From the NCBI GenBank assembly GCA_017524615.1, contig JAFXVJ010000042.1:1-64000 (forward strand): DNA of 64,000 nt, in the 5' to 3' direction. Below, in pieces: positions 1 to 7,865 of the stretch. Source of the stretch: Clostridia bacterium (GTDB taxonomy: Bacteria > Bacillota > Clostridia > Christensenellales > Aristaeellaceae). Each line of letters starts with the position of its first letter. Within the stretch, counting starts at the first letter, position 1. The notes beneath the pieces are model-generated. The model was not told the origin of the DNA, made no database searches, and saw only the letters and a list, made by a program, of their open reading frames with translations. Made by a program: the position numbers and the translations under genes.

Positions 1-1349
1 CGTTCCTGGTCCCGCAGCGCGGCGGCCTTTTCGAAATCCTGGTGGCTGATGGCTTCCTTCTTCTCGATCACCACCGCCTCCAGGCGCTTTTCCTGCTCAC
101 GCACATCCGGCGGCGTCGTGCACGCCGCGATCCTCACCCGGCTCGCCGCCTCGTCCATCAGGGCGATGGCCTTGTCCGGCAGGAACCGGTCGGTGATATA
201 GCGGTTGCTCAGGGTGGCGGCGGCGATCAGGGCGCCGTCCTGGATCTTGACCCCATGGAATACTTCATAGCGCTCCTTCAGGCCGCGCAGGATGGAGATG
301 GTGTCCTCCACCGTGGGCTCGTTGACCATCACCGGCTGGAACCGGCGCTCCAGCGCCGCGTCCTTTTCCACGTACTTACGGTATTCATCCAGCGTGGTAG
401 CGCCGATGCAATGCAGTTCGCCCCGGGCCAGCCTGGGTTTGAGCAGGTTTCCGGCGTCCATGCTGCCTTCCGTTTTGCCGGCGCCCACGATGGTGTGCAG
501 CTCGTCGATGAACAGGATGGTCTTGCCTTCGCTCTTTTTGATCTCGGCCAGCACCGCCTTCAGACGTTCCTCAAATTCTCCCCGGAACTTGGCGCCGGCA
601 ATCAGCGCGCCCATATCCAGGGAAAAAATGCTGCGGTCCTTCAGGCTGTCCGGCACGTCCCCGCGGACGATCCGCAAGGCCAGGCCCTCCGCGATGGCCG
701 TTTTGCCCACGCCCGGTTCGCCGATCAGGACGGGATTGTTTTTGGTTTTCCGGCTCAGGATGCGGATCACGTCCCGGATCTCGCTGTCCCTGCCGATCAC
801 GGGATCCAGCTTGCCTTTTCGCGCCAGATCCACCAGGTCGCTGCCGTATTTGGCCAGGGCGTCATAGGTGTCCTCGGGGTTATCACTTGTCACCCGCGCG
901 GCTCCGCGGACGGAAGAAAGGGCTTTCAGGAAGCCGCTTTCCGTAATGCCGCTGCGCTGGAACAGGGCAGATATATCCTTATCCGCCGTTTTGATCAGCG
1001 CCAGGAACAAATGCTCCACGGAAATGTATTCATCCTTCATGCGGTTCGCTTCATCCGCAGCAGCGCGAAGGGCCTTATCCATGTCCGCGGAAACGTAAAC
1101 CTTTCCTTCCTCCCTGCTCAGGCCGCGCACCTGGGGCAGCTTTTGCAGGATGCTTTCCGCGCCTTGAGCCAGCTGATTCATATTCAGGCCCATTTTGGAC
1201 AGCATCTGGGGAATCAGCCCTTCCGGCGCGGACAGCAGCGCCGAGAGCAGATGGGCCTGCTCCAGCTGCTGATGGCCCCGTTCGGCGGCGATGCGCTGTG
1301 CCGCCTGGATGGTTTCCATAGATTTTTGGGTGTACTGATTGTTGCTCAT
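1..1349 (-). CDS. clpB: ClpB disaggregase, N-terminal part (cut by window edge)
   Basis: AAA+ chaperone that, with DnaK, pulls polypeptides out of aggregates. About 449 residues are visible: the N-terminal Clp repeat domain (about residues 1-150), then the first nucleotide-binding domain with Walker A GEPGVGKT near residue 210, a Walker B ending FIDELH followed by TIVGAGKT, and an arginine-finger region ([10 protein letters not shown]). The visible part ends as the coiled-coil M domain begins, so the second ATPase domain lies outside the window. The start is [12 protein letters not shown], preceded by GGGGGGAG at good spacing. ClpC is the alternative, but the N-domain sequence and the beginning of an M domain ([12 protein letters not shown]) fit ClpB. 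Transcription starts from a sigma-A promoter with a CtsR-type operator just downstream. Confidence 0.95.
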   Translation of the reverse strand, partial: MSNNQYTQKSMETIQAAQRIAAERGHQQLEQAHLLSALLSAPEGLIPQMLSKMGLNMNQLAQGAESILQKLPQVRGLSREEGKVYVSADMDKALRAAADEANRMKDEYISVEHLFLALIKTADKDISALFQRSGITESGFLKALSSVRGAARVTSDNPEDTYDALAKYGSDLVDLARKGKLDPVIGRDSEIRDVIRILSRKTKNNPVLIGEPGVGKTAIAEGLALRIVRGDVPDSLKDRSIFSLDMGALIAGAKFRGEFEERLKAVLAEIKKSEGKTILFIDELHTIVGAGKTEGSMDAGNLLKPRLARGELHCIGATTLDEYRKYVEKDAALERRFQPVMVNEPTVEDTISILRGLKERYEVFHGVKIQDGALIAAATLSNRYITDRFLPDKAIALMDEAASRVRIAACTTPPDVREQEKRLEAVVIEKKEAISHQDFEKAAALRDQE

Positions 1350-1393
1350 ATTTCTCCCCCCATTTGGGAATATCGTTCTTTGAGAAGATCAGG

Positions 1394-1410
1394 ATTGACT
1401 TTCTTTGACC
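1394..1410 (-). promoter_or_regulatory. CtsR-type operator of clpB
   Basis: Read on the minus strand this is GGTCAAAGAAAGTCAAT, a direct heptad repeat GGTCAAA-GAA-AGTCAAT. It matches the CtsR box (RGTCAAANANRGTCAAA) in 16 of 17 positions. It lies just downstream of the -10 hexamer, overlapping the expected transcription start, where a repressor would block initiation. CtsR control of clp genes is established in Firmicutes; its application here is inferred. Confidence 0.8.
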
Positions 1411-1419
1411 TTCATATGT

Positions 1420-1447
1420 ATTCTACCACCTTTTTCCCACTTGTCAA
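1420..1447 (-). promoter_or_regulatory. sigma-A promoter of clpB
   Basis: On the minus strand there is a TTGACA -35 (1447-1442), a 16-bp spacer and a TAGAAT -10 (1425-1420), about 70 bases upstream of the clpB start. It directly abuts the CtsR-type operator. Confidence 0.8.
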
Positions 1448-1511
1448 TAGTTTTTTTAAGAAAGAAGAAATTTTTCCTGTCATTTGACGGATTCTGTCGG
1501 CAGGAAAGTGA

Positions 1512-1540
1512 TTGTATTCGGAAAGATTTTGTGGTATGCT
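1512..1540 (+). promoter_or_regulatory. probable sigma-A promoter of the HAD gene
   Basis: TTGTAT (1512-1517), a 17-bp spacer and TATGCT (1535-1540) lie 21 bases before the start codon. GGAGG at 1549-1553 serves as ribosome-binding site. The promoter is divergent from clpB. Confidence 0.55.
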
Positions 1541-1561
1541 ATATGTGTGGAGGTTCATCTC

Positions 1562-2164
1562 ATGGATAACAGGCTGGTGACTGCGGATGCCATTGTGTTT
1601 GATGTAGGCAATGTGCTCCTTTCATTTGATCCTATCAGCGTGATCGCCCTGCTGCCGCAGCAGCACCGGGCGCCGATGATGGAGGCGTTGTTCGGCCCTC
1701 TCCACCTATGGAGCGGATTTGACCTGGGAAAAGACAGCAACGAAGCTGTCGCCCAGCGCATCGCGCAGGCGGCCGGCCTTCCCGAGGGACGGGACCTGGC
1801 CCTCTATTTACTCGAAAATTTTCCCCGGGTGATGGAGCGGCTGCCGCTTTACGGCATGCTCAGGGAGCTGCGCGCGATGGGCAAGCGGCTTTACGCCCTC
1901 ACCAATTATCCCGAACCCTCCTTTACCTATACCTGCGAGGTCCATCCGGAATTGACGCGGCAGATGGACGGCATGGTGGTGTCCTCCAGGGAAAAGCTGA
2001 CAAAGCCGGATCCGGCCATTTTCCGGCTGTTGATCGGGCGTTTCAATCTGGACCCTGCCCGCACGCTGTTTATTGACGATACCGCTGTCAACACCGCCTC
2101 CGCCGCCGCGCTGGGCTTTTCCGTTTGGCACTATGCGGGGGAGGATCGCATTCCGCAGGACTGA
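1562..2164 (+). CDS. HAD-superfamily phosphatase, YihX-like
   Basis: A 200-residue haloacid dehalogenase-type hydrolase, probably a cytoplasmic phosphatase of small phosphorylated metabolites. Visible motifs are motif I FDVGNVLLSFD (nucleophile Asp14), motif II LTNYPEP, the motif III lysine in KLTKPDP, and motif IV FIDDTAVN. The DxGN form of motif I replaces the usual +2 aspartate; the same form occurs in YihX (alpha-glucose-1-phosphate phosphatase), to which the whole protein is similar in layout. The start at 1562 has GGAGG eight bases upstream; the reading frame is open further upstream but has no comparable ribosome-binding site. Substrate unknown. Confidence 0.85.
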   Translation: MDNRLVTADAIVFDVGNVLLSFDPISVIALLPQQHRAPMMEALFGPLHLWSGFDLGKDSNEAVAQRIAQAAGLPEGRDLALYLLENFPRVMERLPLYGMLRELRAMGKRLYALTNYPEPSFTYTCEVHPELTRQMDGMVVSSREKLTKPDPAIFRLLIGRFNLDPARTLFIDDTAVNTASAAALGFSVWHYAGEDRIPQD

Positions 2165-2273
2165 AAAAATGCCAAAGAATTGGTAAACCGTCGGGAACAA
2201 ATTCGCTTTGTTTTCCGTCTATGTTATAGAAACCGGTTCAAACCATTGCACCGATCGGAAGGAAGGATGACCC

Positions 2274-3737
2274 ATGAAACATCGCCGTATGCTGAAAGCC
2301 GCTTTGCTGGCCATGCTCATTGCGCTGCCGCTGATTCTCAGCGGCTGCTATGTGGAGCCTGAGGATATCAATGCCGGCAATCCGGGCAACGATGTGGAAT
2401 ATCCCGTTTTCGGGGCGACCACCAATCCGCCCGTTCCTACCAGCACCCCGGCAGCCACGGTGACCAATGTGCCCTCAGTGGCGCCCATGGATACCCCCGC
2501 GCAGCTGCCTACCTCCGCCGCCGTGGTCAACTGGACCCGGACGGTGAATCCTCTGCCGGCCAGCACCGATAGCGGCGCCGGCAATCAGGCGCCCGACGTC
2601 ACTTCTCCCCCCACCGCCAGGCCCACGGCCACGCCGCAGCAAGGCTCGCTCAAGCGGGGCTCCACCGGCCAGGAAGTCAAGGATCTGCAGCAAAAGCTGA
2701 AGTCCCTGGGCTTCTATCACGGCAGCGTGGACGGAGATTTCGGCGAAGCCACCGAAGCGGCCGTGAAGGCGTTCCAGAAGCAGTACGGCCTGACAGTGGA
2801 CGGCAAGGCCGGCACCAACACCCTGGCCAAGCTGGCTGCCGCCCGTCAAACCGCCAAGCCCACCGCCTCCCCCACCCCCAGGGCCACTGCGACCCCCAAG
2901 GTGAGCCAGAACACCTATCTGCGAAAGGGCAACAGCGGCAGTCAGGTGCGGCAGATGCAGGACCGTCTGATTTCTTTGGGTTATTTGCTGGGCACCTCCA
3001 CCGGCACCTTTGACGAGTCTACCGAGGCAGGCGTGATCCGGTTCCAGGATCGGCACACCTCGTATTCTGACGGTGTGGCCGGCCCTGATACCCTGAACGC
3101 GCTGTATGCCTCCTCCGCCAAGAAGACCAGTTCTCCCGCGGCCATCATCGGCATCACCCTCAAGGAAGGCTCCACCAACGCCCAGGCCGTGCGTCTGCTG
3201 CAGCAGCGGCTGAAGTCCCTCGGATTCTATACCGGCTCCGTGGACGGCGATTTCGGCGCCGGCACCACCGACGCCGTCAGGGCTTTCCAGCGTGCCAATA
3301 AGCTGACCGTGGATGGCGCGGCCGGCCCCGGTACGCTGAACAAGCTGTTCAGTTCCAAAGCTGTCACCGCTTCCCAGGCGCAGGCGACCGCTACGCCTTA
3401 TGTCATCACGGCGCCGCCGGCCGTCATCACCGCCGTTCCTTCCTATAATTACAATGGCACGCCCATTCCCGCCAACACCTATGTGCAGGTCACGTCTGCT
3501 CCCTCCGGGGATTATGTCACCTTGCGCCGCGGCACCTATGGCCAGCCCGTGCTGGATATGCAGAATGCCCTGAAGCGTCAGGGATACTACAACGGCAACG
3601 CCGACGGTTATTTCGGCGACGGTACGGAGCAGGCCGTCATCAACTTCCAGCGGCTCAACGGCCTGCAAGCCGATGGCGTGGCCGGTCCCGCCACCCTGCG
3701 CGTGCTGTTTGAAGGCGCATTCCCCTTCGGTTCCTGA
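2274..3737 (+). CDS. lipoprotein with four peptidoglycan-binding repeats
   Basis: A 487-residue exported protein. A lipoprotein signal peptide ends in a lipobox (LILSGC, Cys near residue 25), so it should be lipid-anchored outside the membrane. A P/T-rich linker (about 40-120) is followed by four PG_binding_1 repeats at roughly 125-190, 214-278, 295-358 and 414-480. Each has the pattern LRxGsxGxxVxxLQxxLxxLGfY..G..DG.fG..T..AV..FQ, with P/T-rich linkers between some of them. No catalytic domain is present, unlike cortex-lytic enzymes that pair this domain with a hydrolase, so it probably binds wall or spore peptidoglycan. GGAAGGAAGG precedes the ATG. A strong terminator follows. Confidence 0.85.
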   Translation: MKHRRMLKAALLAMLIALPLILSGCYVEPEDINAGNPGNDVEYPVFGATTNPPVPTSTPAATVTNVPSVAPMDTPAQLPTSAAVVNWTRTVNPLPASTDSGAGNQAPDVTSPPTARPTATPQQGSLKRGSTGQEVKDLQQKLKSLGFYHGSVDGDFGEATEAAVKAFQKQYGLTVDGKAGTNTLAKLAAARQTAKPTASPTPRATATPKVSQNTYLRKGNSGSQVRQMQDRLISLGYLLGTSTGTFDESTEAGVIRFQDRHTSYSDGVAGPDTLNALYASSAKKTSSPAAIIGITLKEGSTNAQAVRLLQQRLKSLGFYTGSVDGDFGAGTTDAVRAFQRANKLTVDGAAGPGTLNKLFSSKAVTASQAQATATPYVITAPPAVITAVPSYNYNGTPIPANTYVQVTSAPSGDYVTLRRGTYGQPVLDMQNALKRQGYYNGNADGYFGDGTEQAVINFQRLNGLQADGVAGPATLRVLFEGAFPFGS

Positions 3738-3753
3738 TCACAGATACGCATAA

Positions 3754-3778
3754 AGCCCGGAGCGTTTTGCTCCGGGCT
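3754..3778 (+). terminator. intrinsic terminator after the peptidoglycan-binding lipoprotein
   Basis: A perfect 10-bp stem (AGCCCGGAGC / GCTCCGGGCT) with a GTTTT loop is followed by a pyrimidine-rich CTTCCTGTCT. Read on the other strand it is followed by TTTAT, so it may also act for the convergent DUF1836 gene. Confidence 0.75.
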
Positions 3779-3938
3779 CTTCCTGTCTAAAGGATCGAAA
3801 ATAGAACGTGTATTTTGCTCCGCCGATGCAGAAGGGCGGCCGACGGCAGGCAAGCCTTTGCCCGCCGGAACCCGCGCGCATGCCCAGGGCGCGGGGCGGA
3901 TGAAGCGGCATGCAAAAGATGCATGTTTGTTGCGCTGC

Positions 3939-4523
3939 TCAGAGTTTCTGCGCGTTCCCCTGGGAATCCGTGTTCTTGGGCAGCAGGCTGATCAGTTGCT
4001 CCGTCAGCAGCCGGGATAAATTGGACGCGGCGGCCACCCGAAAAACCAGATAGGATACAGGTGCGTCCTCCTTTTCCAGCACGGGCACGGCGGCCTTGCC
4101 CACCTCCCGGGAAAAATATGCCTTGATTTCGTGAAATACCTGGGCAAAGGCGGTATAGCTCTCGCGGATCTCCGTTTCATTCATGGTGGGCGGCAGCAGC
4201 CTGCGGATATCGCTGGTGTTCATGGACTGCTTCAGGATGCACACCATCATCAGATATGCCAGATGCACCCTGTTATACCGCTTCTTCACCGGCGGGGGAA
4301 TGATTTTCAGCTTCACATAATTATTGATCATCGCGGGGGTGACCAGCCTTTCATCGCTGTTTTCCACCGGCCCCAGCGACAAATACTGGTTCATCAGATA
4401 AATCACCTGATCCATATAGAGGGGCAGGGCGGGAAAATCCTGCCACTGCGGCAGCTCATAGCCTTGCAGCGAGTCATCCCATTCCTGCAATTTCTGCCGC
4501 ACCAGCGACTTATCAAAATACAT
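3939..4523 (-). CDS. DUF1836 domain protein
   Basis: A 194-residue cytoplasmic protein of a family found mainly in Firmicutes. The conserved block NNYVKLKIIPPPVKKRYNR, followed by HLAYLMMVCILKQ, marks DUF1836. The N-terminal half resembles a winged-helix or MerR-like fold in layout, so a DNA-binding role is possible but unproven. The start MYFDKSL (ATG at 4523) is preceded by AGAGAGG; the frame continues upstream without a good ribosome-binding site. It is divergent from degV and has its own extended -10 promoter. Confidence 0.75.
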   Translation of the reverse strand: MYFDKSLVRQKLQEWDDSLQGYELPQWQDFPALPLYMDQVIYLMNQYLSLGPVENSDERLVTPAMINNYVKLKIIPPPVKKRYNRVHLAYLMMVCILKQSMNTSDIRRLLPPTMNETEIRESYTAFAQVFHEIKAYFSREVGKAAVPVLEKEDAPVSYLVFRVAAASNLSRLLTEQLISLLPKNTDSQGNAQKL

Positions 4524-4590
4524 GTGATTCGCCTCTCTTTGCGGACGGATTCCCCGCTGCCTTTCCGTCCATGCGTTGCTTATCAAGCCT

Positions 4591-4599
4591 ATTATAACA
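4591..4599 (-). promoter_or_regulatory. extended -10 promoter of the DUF1836 gene
   Basis: On the minus strand TGTTATAAT (an extended -10) lies about 70 bases upstream of the DUF1836 start. No good -35 is visible. Confidence 0.55.
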
Positions 4600-4624
4600 C
4601 AGGCACAGGCGATTGACCATCGTT

Positions 4625-4669
4625 TTGACAACTTTTTCGGTTGACTTTATAAGCAAAATGCTTTAAGAT
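4625..4669 (+). promoter_or_regulatory. tandem sigma-A promoters of degV
   Basis: Two overlapping promoters can be read. One is TTGACA (4625-4630), 17 bp, TATAAG (4648-4653). The other is TTGACT (4641-4646), 17 bp, TAAGAT (4664-4669). Both point to the DegV-family gene. Confidence 0.65.
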
Positions 4670-4708
4670 GATTTTTGATACCAGATCGCAGAAAGGAACA
4701 CGACTGCC

Positions 4709-5587
4709 ATGGATGACTTTGTGATCATGACCGATTCCTCCTCCAACCTGACGCCGGACCTGGTGCAGGATGCGGAATTGGAGGTTATTCCCTTTCATTG
4801 CTTATCCCATCATGGCGAAATGATTTGTTACGATCCTGAGACGCCTTTTGACGGCCACGCGTTTTATGATTCGCTGCGCCAGGACGGCCCCGTCAAAACC
4901 TCGGCCATCAACGCCCATCAGTTCACCCAGGCGTTCGAACCGCTGCTGCAAAAGGGCAAGGATATTCTCTATATCGCCATGTCCAGCGGCATCAGCAGCA
5001 CCTGCGCGGTAGCGATGCAGACCGCGAAAGACCTTTTGAAAAAGTATCCGGACCGGATGATCCGCGTGGTCGACACCCTGGGGGCTTCCTTTGGGGAAGG
5101 GATTTTCGCCCTGAAAGCGGCCGTGATGCGGCGGGCCAGGCAGAGCCTGCGGTCCGTAGCAGAGTGGATCGAGGACAACAAGCGCCGCATGTGCCAATTC
5201 TTCACCGTGGATGATTTGATGTTCCTCCACAAGGGAGGCCGTCTGTCGGGCATTACCGCCCGCTTCGGCTCCATCGCCAATATCAAGCCGCTGCTGAAGG
5301 GGGACTCTGAAGGCAAAATCGTCACCTGCGGCAAGGTGATCGGGCGCAAAAAGTCCCTTCAGGCCCTGGCCGATCTGTTTGACAGGCACGCGGAGCAGGA
5401 AAGCGATGAAATCGTGGCCATCGCCCATGGCGACTGTGAAGAGGATGCGCTGTATCTGGCCGGGCTGCTCAAGCGCAAGCGCAGCCTCAAGGATGTGCTG
5501 ATCCGCTGCTATGAGCCGGGCACCGGCTGCCATGTGGGCCCGGGCGCCGTGGCGCTGTTCTTCTTCTCCCCCGTCCCCTGCAAATAA
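4709..5587 (+). CDS. DegV family fatty-acid-binding protein
   Basis: A 292-residue cytoplasmic protein of the DegV/FakB family, which holds a fatty acid and, where FakA is present, presents it for phosphorylation. Family features seen are an N-terminal MTDSSSNL, the lipid-head-binding segment AMSSGISST, and FLHKGGRLSG in the middle. Length is typical (about 280-290). GAAAGGAAC precedes the ATG. No fakA is in the window, so which fatty acid or kinase it serves cannot be told from here. Confidence 0.9.
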   Translation: MDDFVIMTDSSSNLTPDLVQDAELEVIPFHCLSHHGEMICYDPETPFDGHAFYDSLRQDGPVKTSAINAHQFTQAFEPLLQKGKDILYIAMSSGISSTCAVAMQTAKDLLKKYPDRMIRVVDTLGASFGEGIFALKAAVMRRARQSLRSVAEWIEDNKRRMCQFFTVDDLMFLHKGGRLSGITARFGSIANIKPLLKGDSEGKIVTCGKVIGRKKSLQALADLFDRHAEQESDEIVAIAHGDCEEDALYLAGLLKRKRSLKDVLIRCYEPGTGCHVGPGAVALFFFSPVPCK

Positions 5588-5868
5588 CCTTTCCGGACCG
5601 TCCGGATATCCGGCGTTTCAGGCGCGGGTATTCATCTCTTGCGAGGTGGATGCCCGCTTTTTTGACGCATCGGCGTATAGCAGAATCCCCCCTTCTTTCC
5701 TGCGATTCACCGGCATGGAACAAACACACTGTGTTCTCACCAAACGTTTGTTCCCGTTCGCGCGTGCTCATTTTGTCATTTTTGCGTTTTCTTCGTCGTT
5801 TCCCTCTGGAAAACGCTGTCGATCCGCATCCAAAATTGGAATAAACAATTCTTTTGGTTATCATATCA
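5588..5868. other. intergenic region upstream of spo0A
   Basis: No credible gene. The main structure is the inverted repeat at 5717-5754. The heptamer TGTCGAT at 5817-5823 matches the Spo0A box TGTCGAA in six of seven positions and lies about 50 bases upstream of the spo0A -35, so autoregulation is possible but weakly supported. Confidence 0.4.
5717..5754. repeat. inverted repeat upstream of spo0A
   Basis: GGAACAAAC (5717-5725) and GTTTGTTCC (5746-5754) are perfect 9-bp inverted arms 20 bases apart. A second palindrome, AACACACTGTGTT, overlaps the left arm. It could be a regulator-binding site or a cruciform; no protein can be named. Confidence 0.5.
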
Positions 5869-5896
5869 TTGTATATTCCATTCTTTTCGTTATAAT
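5869..5896 (+). promoter_or_regulatory. sigma-A promoter of spo0A
   Basis: TTGTAT (5869-5874), a 16-bp spacer and TATAAT (5891-5896) lie about 100 bases upstream of the spo0A start. Confidence 0.6.
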
Positions 5897-5997
5897 TGGA
5901 TTATATCCTTCATGCAGCGATGCGGATTCTGGAGAATTTGCCCCATGCGCAATCCGCATCACCGCAAAAGTTTCAACGGAGAGGAGCCGAAACACTT

Positions 5998-6777
5998 ATG
6001 AGCAACATTCGGGTTTTGATCGTGGATGACAATGACGAGCTTCGCAGCAGCATGACCCACTTCTTTCGGCAGCAGCAGGATATCAGCGTGGTGGGCGAGG
6101 CAGCCAACGGCATGGATGCCCTGAAGCAGCTTCGGGAAAAGCAGGCGGATGTGATGCTGCTGGATATGATCATGCCCAACCTGGATGGATTCGGCGTGCT
6201 GCGGCAAATGCAGCATCTGGACGCTGACAGGCGGCCTCACGTGATCGCCGTCACCGCGCTGGGGCGGGACGATTTTATCCGGCGTGCCGTGGAATTGGGC
6301 GTGCGTTATTACATGATTAAACCCGTGGATCTGTCGGTGCTGCTGGAGCGGGTACGGGACGTGACGCGGCAGGACCTTCCGCTTTCCCTGGAAACCCACG
6401 CGCTGGTCGCGCCGGGGCTGACGCTGGAAGATAAGCTGTCCAATCTGTTCCTCAGCATGGGCATCCCCGCCCACATCAAGGGCTATCAATACCTGCGGGA
6501 GGCCATCCGTCTGGTGATCGAAAATCCGGGGATGATCGGCGGCATCACCAAGGAGCTGTATCCCGCCATTGCCCGCCGCTTCGGCACCACCGCCAGCAAG
6601 GTGGAGCGTGCCATCCGTCACGCCATCGAGGTGGCCTGGAGCCGGGGTCGGGTGGATACGCTGAACAAAGCCTTCGGCTGCAGCGTGGCCCAACCGGACG
6701 AAAAGCCTACCAACGGCGAGTTTATCGCCCTGATTGCCGATAAGCTGTCGCCCGATCATCCGGCCCATTCCGCCTGA
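5998..6777 (+). CDS. spo0A: Spo0A, sporulation master regulator
   Basis: A 259-residue response regulator that commits the cell to sporulation when phosphorylated. The receiver domain (about 1-125) has acidic residues D10/D11, phosphoacceptor Asp56 in LLDMIMP, Thr86 and Lys108. The C-terminal DNA-binding domain carries the near-invariant Spo0A sequence from HIKGYQYLREAI through GGITKELYPAIA and SKVERAIRHAIEVAW to the end. GGAGAGGAG precedes the ATG. Other Clostridia usually have spo0A next to spoIVB; that gene is not beside it here. It is followed by a terminator and a convergent operon. spoIIE, a likely direct target, lies about 22 kb away. Confidence 0.97.
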   Translation: MSNIRVLIVDDNDELRSSMTHFFRQQQDISVVGEAANGMDALKQLREKQADVMLLDMIMPNLDGFGVLRQMQHLDADRRPHVIAVTALGRDDFIRRAVELGVRYYMIKPVDLSVLLERVRDVTRQDLPLSLETHALVAPGLTLEDKLSNLFLSMGIPAHIKGYQYLREAIRLVIENPGMIGGITKELYPAIARRFGTTASKVERAIRHAIEVAWSRGRVDTLNKAFGCSVAQPDEKPTNGEFIALIADKLSPDHPAHSA

Positions 6778-6851
6778 TTGCGCATCCTCCAGCCAAAGCA
6801 TGATCCGCCGCTCCCCAGGGAGTCCGCCCGCGCGGGCAAACCAAGCAAAAA

Positions 6852-6885
6852 GCCATTCTGCCGCCACGGTCCAGCGCAGAATGGC
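6852..6885. terminator. bidirectional terminator between spo0A and the small-protein operon
   Basis: A 10-bp stem GCCATTCTGC / GCAGAATGGC has a 14-base loop. It is flanked by AAAAA on the left and CTTTTG on the right, so it can end transcripts from both convergent units. Confidence 0.75.
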
Positions 6886-6908
6886 CTTTTGTTACGCATC
6901 GGTATCCG

Positions 6909-7160
6909 TTATTTCTTTCCGCCCGTGAAGAAGCTCTTCAGCTTCGCCAGGAAGCCGCCGGCATTCTTGGCCACGTCCGTGAGGTTCAGTTTGCTCTTGA
7001 CGGCCTCGATCACGCTTTTGAGGATATTGCCGTCCAGCTTCACGCCCAGGATGTCGGTGACCACCTTGGCGGGGTTGGACTTGAATTTCTCGATCATGCC
7101 GCTGTTGCCGGTCAGTTTCGCTACGATCTGCTCCACGTATTTCGAGATATCATTGCTCAT
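6909..7160 (-). CDS. 83-residue protein of unknown function
   Basis: Not recognised. It is a small, basic, predicted all-helical protein: about residues 4-16 form one helix, a central FKSNPAKVVTDILGV block follows, and the C-terminal GGFLAKLKSFFTGGKK is an amphipathic cationic tail. There is no signal peptide or cysteine. It starts three bases after the stop of the YegP-like gene, whose last codons supply a GGAGG, so the two are translated from one message. Its layout is reminiscent of short clostridial proteins with a similar DP-K-ILG core, but I cannot name a family. The GG motifs might suggest a secreted or leader-type peptide; nothing nearby supports that. Confidence 0.75.
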   Translation of the reverse strand: MSNDISKYVEQIVAKLTGNSGMIEKFKSNPAKVVTDILGVKLDGNILKSVIEAVKSKLNLTDVAKNAGGFLAKLKSFFTGGKK

Positions 7161-7163
7161 GGT

Positions 7164-7538
7164 TTATTTTTCCTCCATTTCGATCTTAGCGTCCGGCGCG
7201 TTCTTGCGTACGGATTCGATGCCGTTCAGGCAGCTCTTCAGAGCGGTGTAGCCCTCGGAAGCTGCGATGTTCTGGCCGTTCTTGGCCTTCAGACGGAAAC
7301 GGAATTCACCGGCGTTATCAGTATAGATTTCGAATTTGGGATGCTTCTGGATCTGATAGCCTTCCTTGGTCTGATCCTCCACATTGGCAATCGGCGCATT
7401 GTTGCCCACAGAAGCGATGCCGGCCTTGCAGGTCTGCAGGCTCTTATACATCTGAGAGGTAGCGATGATTTCGCCGTTGCCCGCCTTCAGACGGAAGCTG
7501 TACTTGCCGTTCTTTTCCTTAATGACAAACTTGCCCAT
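7164..7538 (-). CDS. YegP-type protein with two DUF1508 repeats
   Basis: A 124-residue protein made of two DUF1508/YegP repeats (about 1-52 and 65-115). Each has the pattern GKF/FEI..NGKYSFRLKAGNGEIIA.SQ.Y.S...C..GI.SV..NAP.A. The family folds as small beta-alpha units; its function is unsettled. The second of two in-frame ATGs is chosen because GGAAGG lies eight bases before it and only two bases before the first. It has its own sigma-A promoter and is first in an operon with the 83-residue protein. Confidence 0.88.
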   Translation of the reverse strand: MGKFVIKEKNGKYSFRLKAGNGEIIATSQMYKSLQTCKAGIASVGNNAPIANVEDQTKEGYQIQKHPKFEIYTDNAGEFRFRLKAKNGQNIAASEGYTALKSCLNGIESVRKNAPDAKIEMEEK

Positions 7539-7570
7539 GCGCATATCCTTCCTTTCGCGGCTTTTTTCTT

Positions 7571-7599
7571 ATTGTAGCAATTTTCGGGCAAAAATACAA
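7571..7599 (-). promoter_or_regulatory. sigma-A promoter of the YegP operon
   Basis: On the minus strand: TTGTAT (7599-7594), a 17-bp spacer and TACAAT (7576-7571), about 35 bases before the start codon, in an A/T-rich stretch. Confidence 0.7.
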
Positions 7600-7785
7600 T
7601 ATTTTTTTCCATTCTTTCAAAAAAATTTATGTTTCATTGTGTCTGTTCGGTCATGGGATGACCGGTCACGATCCATACAGGCCAAACGGATTCCGGATCT
7701 GCTCCGGTGAATCTATGGCGTCGGCGCGGCTTCCCGTTCCCCGCCGCGGCTTTTCAGTTTTTACATCGTTCTTTCTCCTGCCGCA
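7600..7785. other. intergenic region between divergent genes
   Basis: No gene or clear structural element is visible. It separates the promoters of the YegP operon and of the large modular secreted protein. Confidence 0.5.
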
Positions 7786-7814
7786 TTGACAATCCAGTCG
7801 GTTTGGATTATCAT
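7786..7814 (+). promoter_or_regulatory. sigma-A promoter of the modular secreted protein gene
   Basis: TTGACA (7786-7791), a 17-bp spacer and TATCAT (7809-7814). The start codon follows about 50 bases later, with GGAGG at 7854-7858. Confidence 0.7.
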
Positions 7815-7865
7815 GGAATATGGTGATTTATAATCCCGGAATGCAGATCAACTGGAGGCTCCGCA

